The notes under the pieces were generated by a model, which saw nothing but the letters and a program-made list of their open reading frames with translations, ran no database searches and was not told the DNA's origin. 29,148 bases of DNA from a virus: positions 1 to 29,148 of the IMG/VR virus record IMGVR_UViG_3300036832_000207; one strand, given 5' to 3'. Every line of letters starts with the position of its first letter. Positions within the stretch are counted from its first letter, which is position 1. The translations under genes were made by a program, and so were the position numbers. This document shows, piece by piece, positions 28,024 to 29,148 of this stretch.

Positions 28024-29148
28024 TCAAAACCATGCTTGAGGCATCAATACGTCGGGAGCCGCGGCAGCAGTGAGTTGATTGAGAGCCGTTGCCACAAAGC
28101 CCTGATCGTGCGCTGTGCTCTGGGTCTGCGTTAGTGCAACGGAAGCGCCGGAGGCGATCCCGTAGTTTCCATTGTAGCCGTTGACGGATGCAGACGTAGT
28201 ACCCTGCGTGCTCGGCCACGCGGTTTGATTGAACGTCGCGCCGCCGGCATTGCTGGAGAACATCGCGAGCGCCGCATCGCCAGCATTTGTCACGACGGTC
28301 GCCGTCAGAACCGTGCCCGTTCCAGTGCTGTTGACTTGGGAATTTTTAAAAGTCGTGGCGCCGCCGGTCTGATCTACTCCGTTGAACGATATATACGCGA
28401 TGATGCTACTGGTGCTCGTATTGAGACCGGCCACCGAGAGCGTCTTGAGACCGGCCGTGGGATTGACCAATCCGAACAAGAATATTCTGACCGGCGACGA
28501 CTCCCGATTATCCACGTCGGTCGCGATCAACGTCATTGCTTGGTTGGCGCCAGTGCTGTCCCAATTGCAGGTTGGAGCAGTTGGCGCGACACCCTCGCAG
28601 GCCAGAGCGACGAGCAGCGCTCTATTTATTCCGGCCCCAACGGTGAAAGTATTGTTGGTAAAGCTGGCGACGCTCTGGGCCGCAGTAAAATTCGACTTGG
28701 CATCGATGACGACGCCCGCGGGCAAGATCGCAATGACGCCGACGAACCACCTGGTTGCAGTCGTAGCGCTTTGCGTGAACGTGCCGGCGATGGCGGCCCG
28801 TGCTGCCTGAGTTTGGTCCTCGGTATAGATCGGCGCAACAACTGCGGTTTGGCTTTGACGAATCGTAAAGCCGGTGCCGGCAACCGCAGTGAGAGCGGTC
28901 GTTTCGTTGATCGCGGTGCCGTAGATCAAGCAACCATTCGTCACTGGCGTGACAGTGCCTGACGTGATCGCGTTCGCTGTCGTTGCCGCAACCGAAAGAT
29001 TGACAAGCTTGTGCGCTGCGCCGTCTACCGGATTGCTGAGCGGAGCTACGCCGGAATATTCGTCAAGCCAAATAGCAATTTCATCCGAGCCGGTCCCGGT
29101 GAAGGTGACTGTCGTTGGCCCGTTCAGAATATTGCCGAGAACGAACGT
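28024..29148 (-). CDS. Beta-rich virion protein, 5' end off window
   Basis: The frame is open without a start or stop from the right edge to TGA 28024, giving at least 374 residues. The GTG at 28944 that could serve as a start is not needed, since the frame continues upstream with protein-like sequence (FTGTGSDEIAIWLDEYSGV, then VDGAAHKLVNLSV). It is rich in Thr, Ala, Ser, Asn and Gly. It seems to contain two related beta-sandwich units: IAIWLDEYSGV...TVTPVTNGCLIYGT in the first and IIAYISFNGVDQTGGATTF...TNAGDAALAMFSSN in the second. This kind of domain is common in phage surface and fibre proteins. There are few charged residues and no enzyme motif. The role is probably receptor binding or decoration, inferred from composition and neighbours. 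Confidence 0.65.
   Translation of the reverse strand, partial: TFVLGNILNGPTTVTFTGTGSDEIAIWLDEYSGVAPLSNPVDGAAHKLVNLSVAATTANAITSGTVTPVTNGCLIYGTAINETTALTAVAGTGFTIRQSQTAVVAPIYTEDQTQAARAAIAGTFTQSATTATRWFVGVIAILPAGVVIDAKSNFTAAQSVASFTNNTFTVGAGINRALLVALACEGVAPTAPTCNWDSTGANQAMTLIATDVDNRESSPVRIFLFGLVNPTAGLKTLSVAGLNTSTSSIIAYISFNGVDQTGGATTFKNSQVNSTGTGTVLTATVVTNAGDAALAMFSSNAGGATFNQTAWPSTQGTTSASVNGYNGNYGIASGASVALTQTQSTAHDQGFVATALNQLTAAAAPDVLMPQAWF

Noticed and set aside
28024-28944. A complete 306-residue gene starting at GTG 28944
   Set aside because: The frame continues upstream to the window edge with 68 more protein-like codons and no ribosome site stands out before the GTG, so it is better read as a 5'-truncated longer gene.
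1-29148. tRNA genes, attachment sites, integrase, toxin-antitoxin or anti-defence genes
   Set aside because: None was found. All sequence is accounted for by minus-strand virion genes, and no cloverleaf-like or att-like direct repeat was noticed by eye.

Overview
This window is a late (virion) gene block of a contractile-tailed bacteriophage or prophage. All 31 supported coding features, one of them a frameshift product, lie on the minus strand and read from right to left. They are packed with ATGA/TAATG-type overlaps or very short gaps. No stretch over 300 bases lacks a gene; the largest gap is about 60 bases at 19056-19115 and holds a hairpin. The head proteins are HK97-type. The tail follows the Mu order gp37-38-L-M-41-42-43-44-45-46-47-48, so the phage is a head/tail mosaic of the SfV kind. 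The DNA is GC-rich, and the small accessory proteins resemble those I associate with phages of Alphaproteobacteria (rhizobial type); that host guess is weak. No integrase, terminase, lysis, replication or RNA gene is visible, so lifestyle cannot be decided.

In transcription order, 29148-24455 holds virion accessory genes: an incomplete beta-rich protein cut by the right edge, a small Cys-rich zinc-ribbon protein, a small unknown protein, an 893-residue protein with a SPRY domain and about 28 copies of a 20-residue Gly/Ala repeat, and a 132-residue beta-rich protein. Next, 24050-19116 is an unusual capsid cassette: a stand-alone HK97-fold capsid protein, a TPR/glycosyltransferase-like protein, a SAM methyltransferase, and a second capsid protein fused behind a prohead protease. 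A hairpin and a 100-residue unknown gene precede the portal. The portal is followed by a collagen-like protein with two carbohydrate-binding-like modules, then connector and neck genes (16017-14020).

From 14017 to 1 lies the Mu-type tail: DUF2635-like protein, sheath, tube, a tail assembly chaperone with a T TTT TTA slippery site and a -1 frame extension, two tandem paralogous tape-measure proteins with different C-terminal wall-active-type domains, a DNA-circulation protein split into two genes, a 34-residue membrane peptide, hub, spike, gp46, baseplate J, and a gp48-like protein. The last is extended by the 20-residue repeat, a beta-rich region and the start of a GH16-like glycanase domain, cut by the left edge.

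The most interesting points are the doubled capsid gene enclosing sugar- and methyl-transfer genes, the doubled tape measure, the short FNDRFGNW-type peptide shared by tape measure and DNA-circulation protein, and the repeat family shared by two surface proteins at opposite ends of the window.
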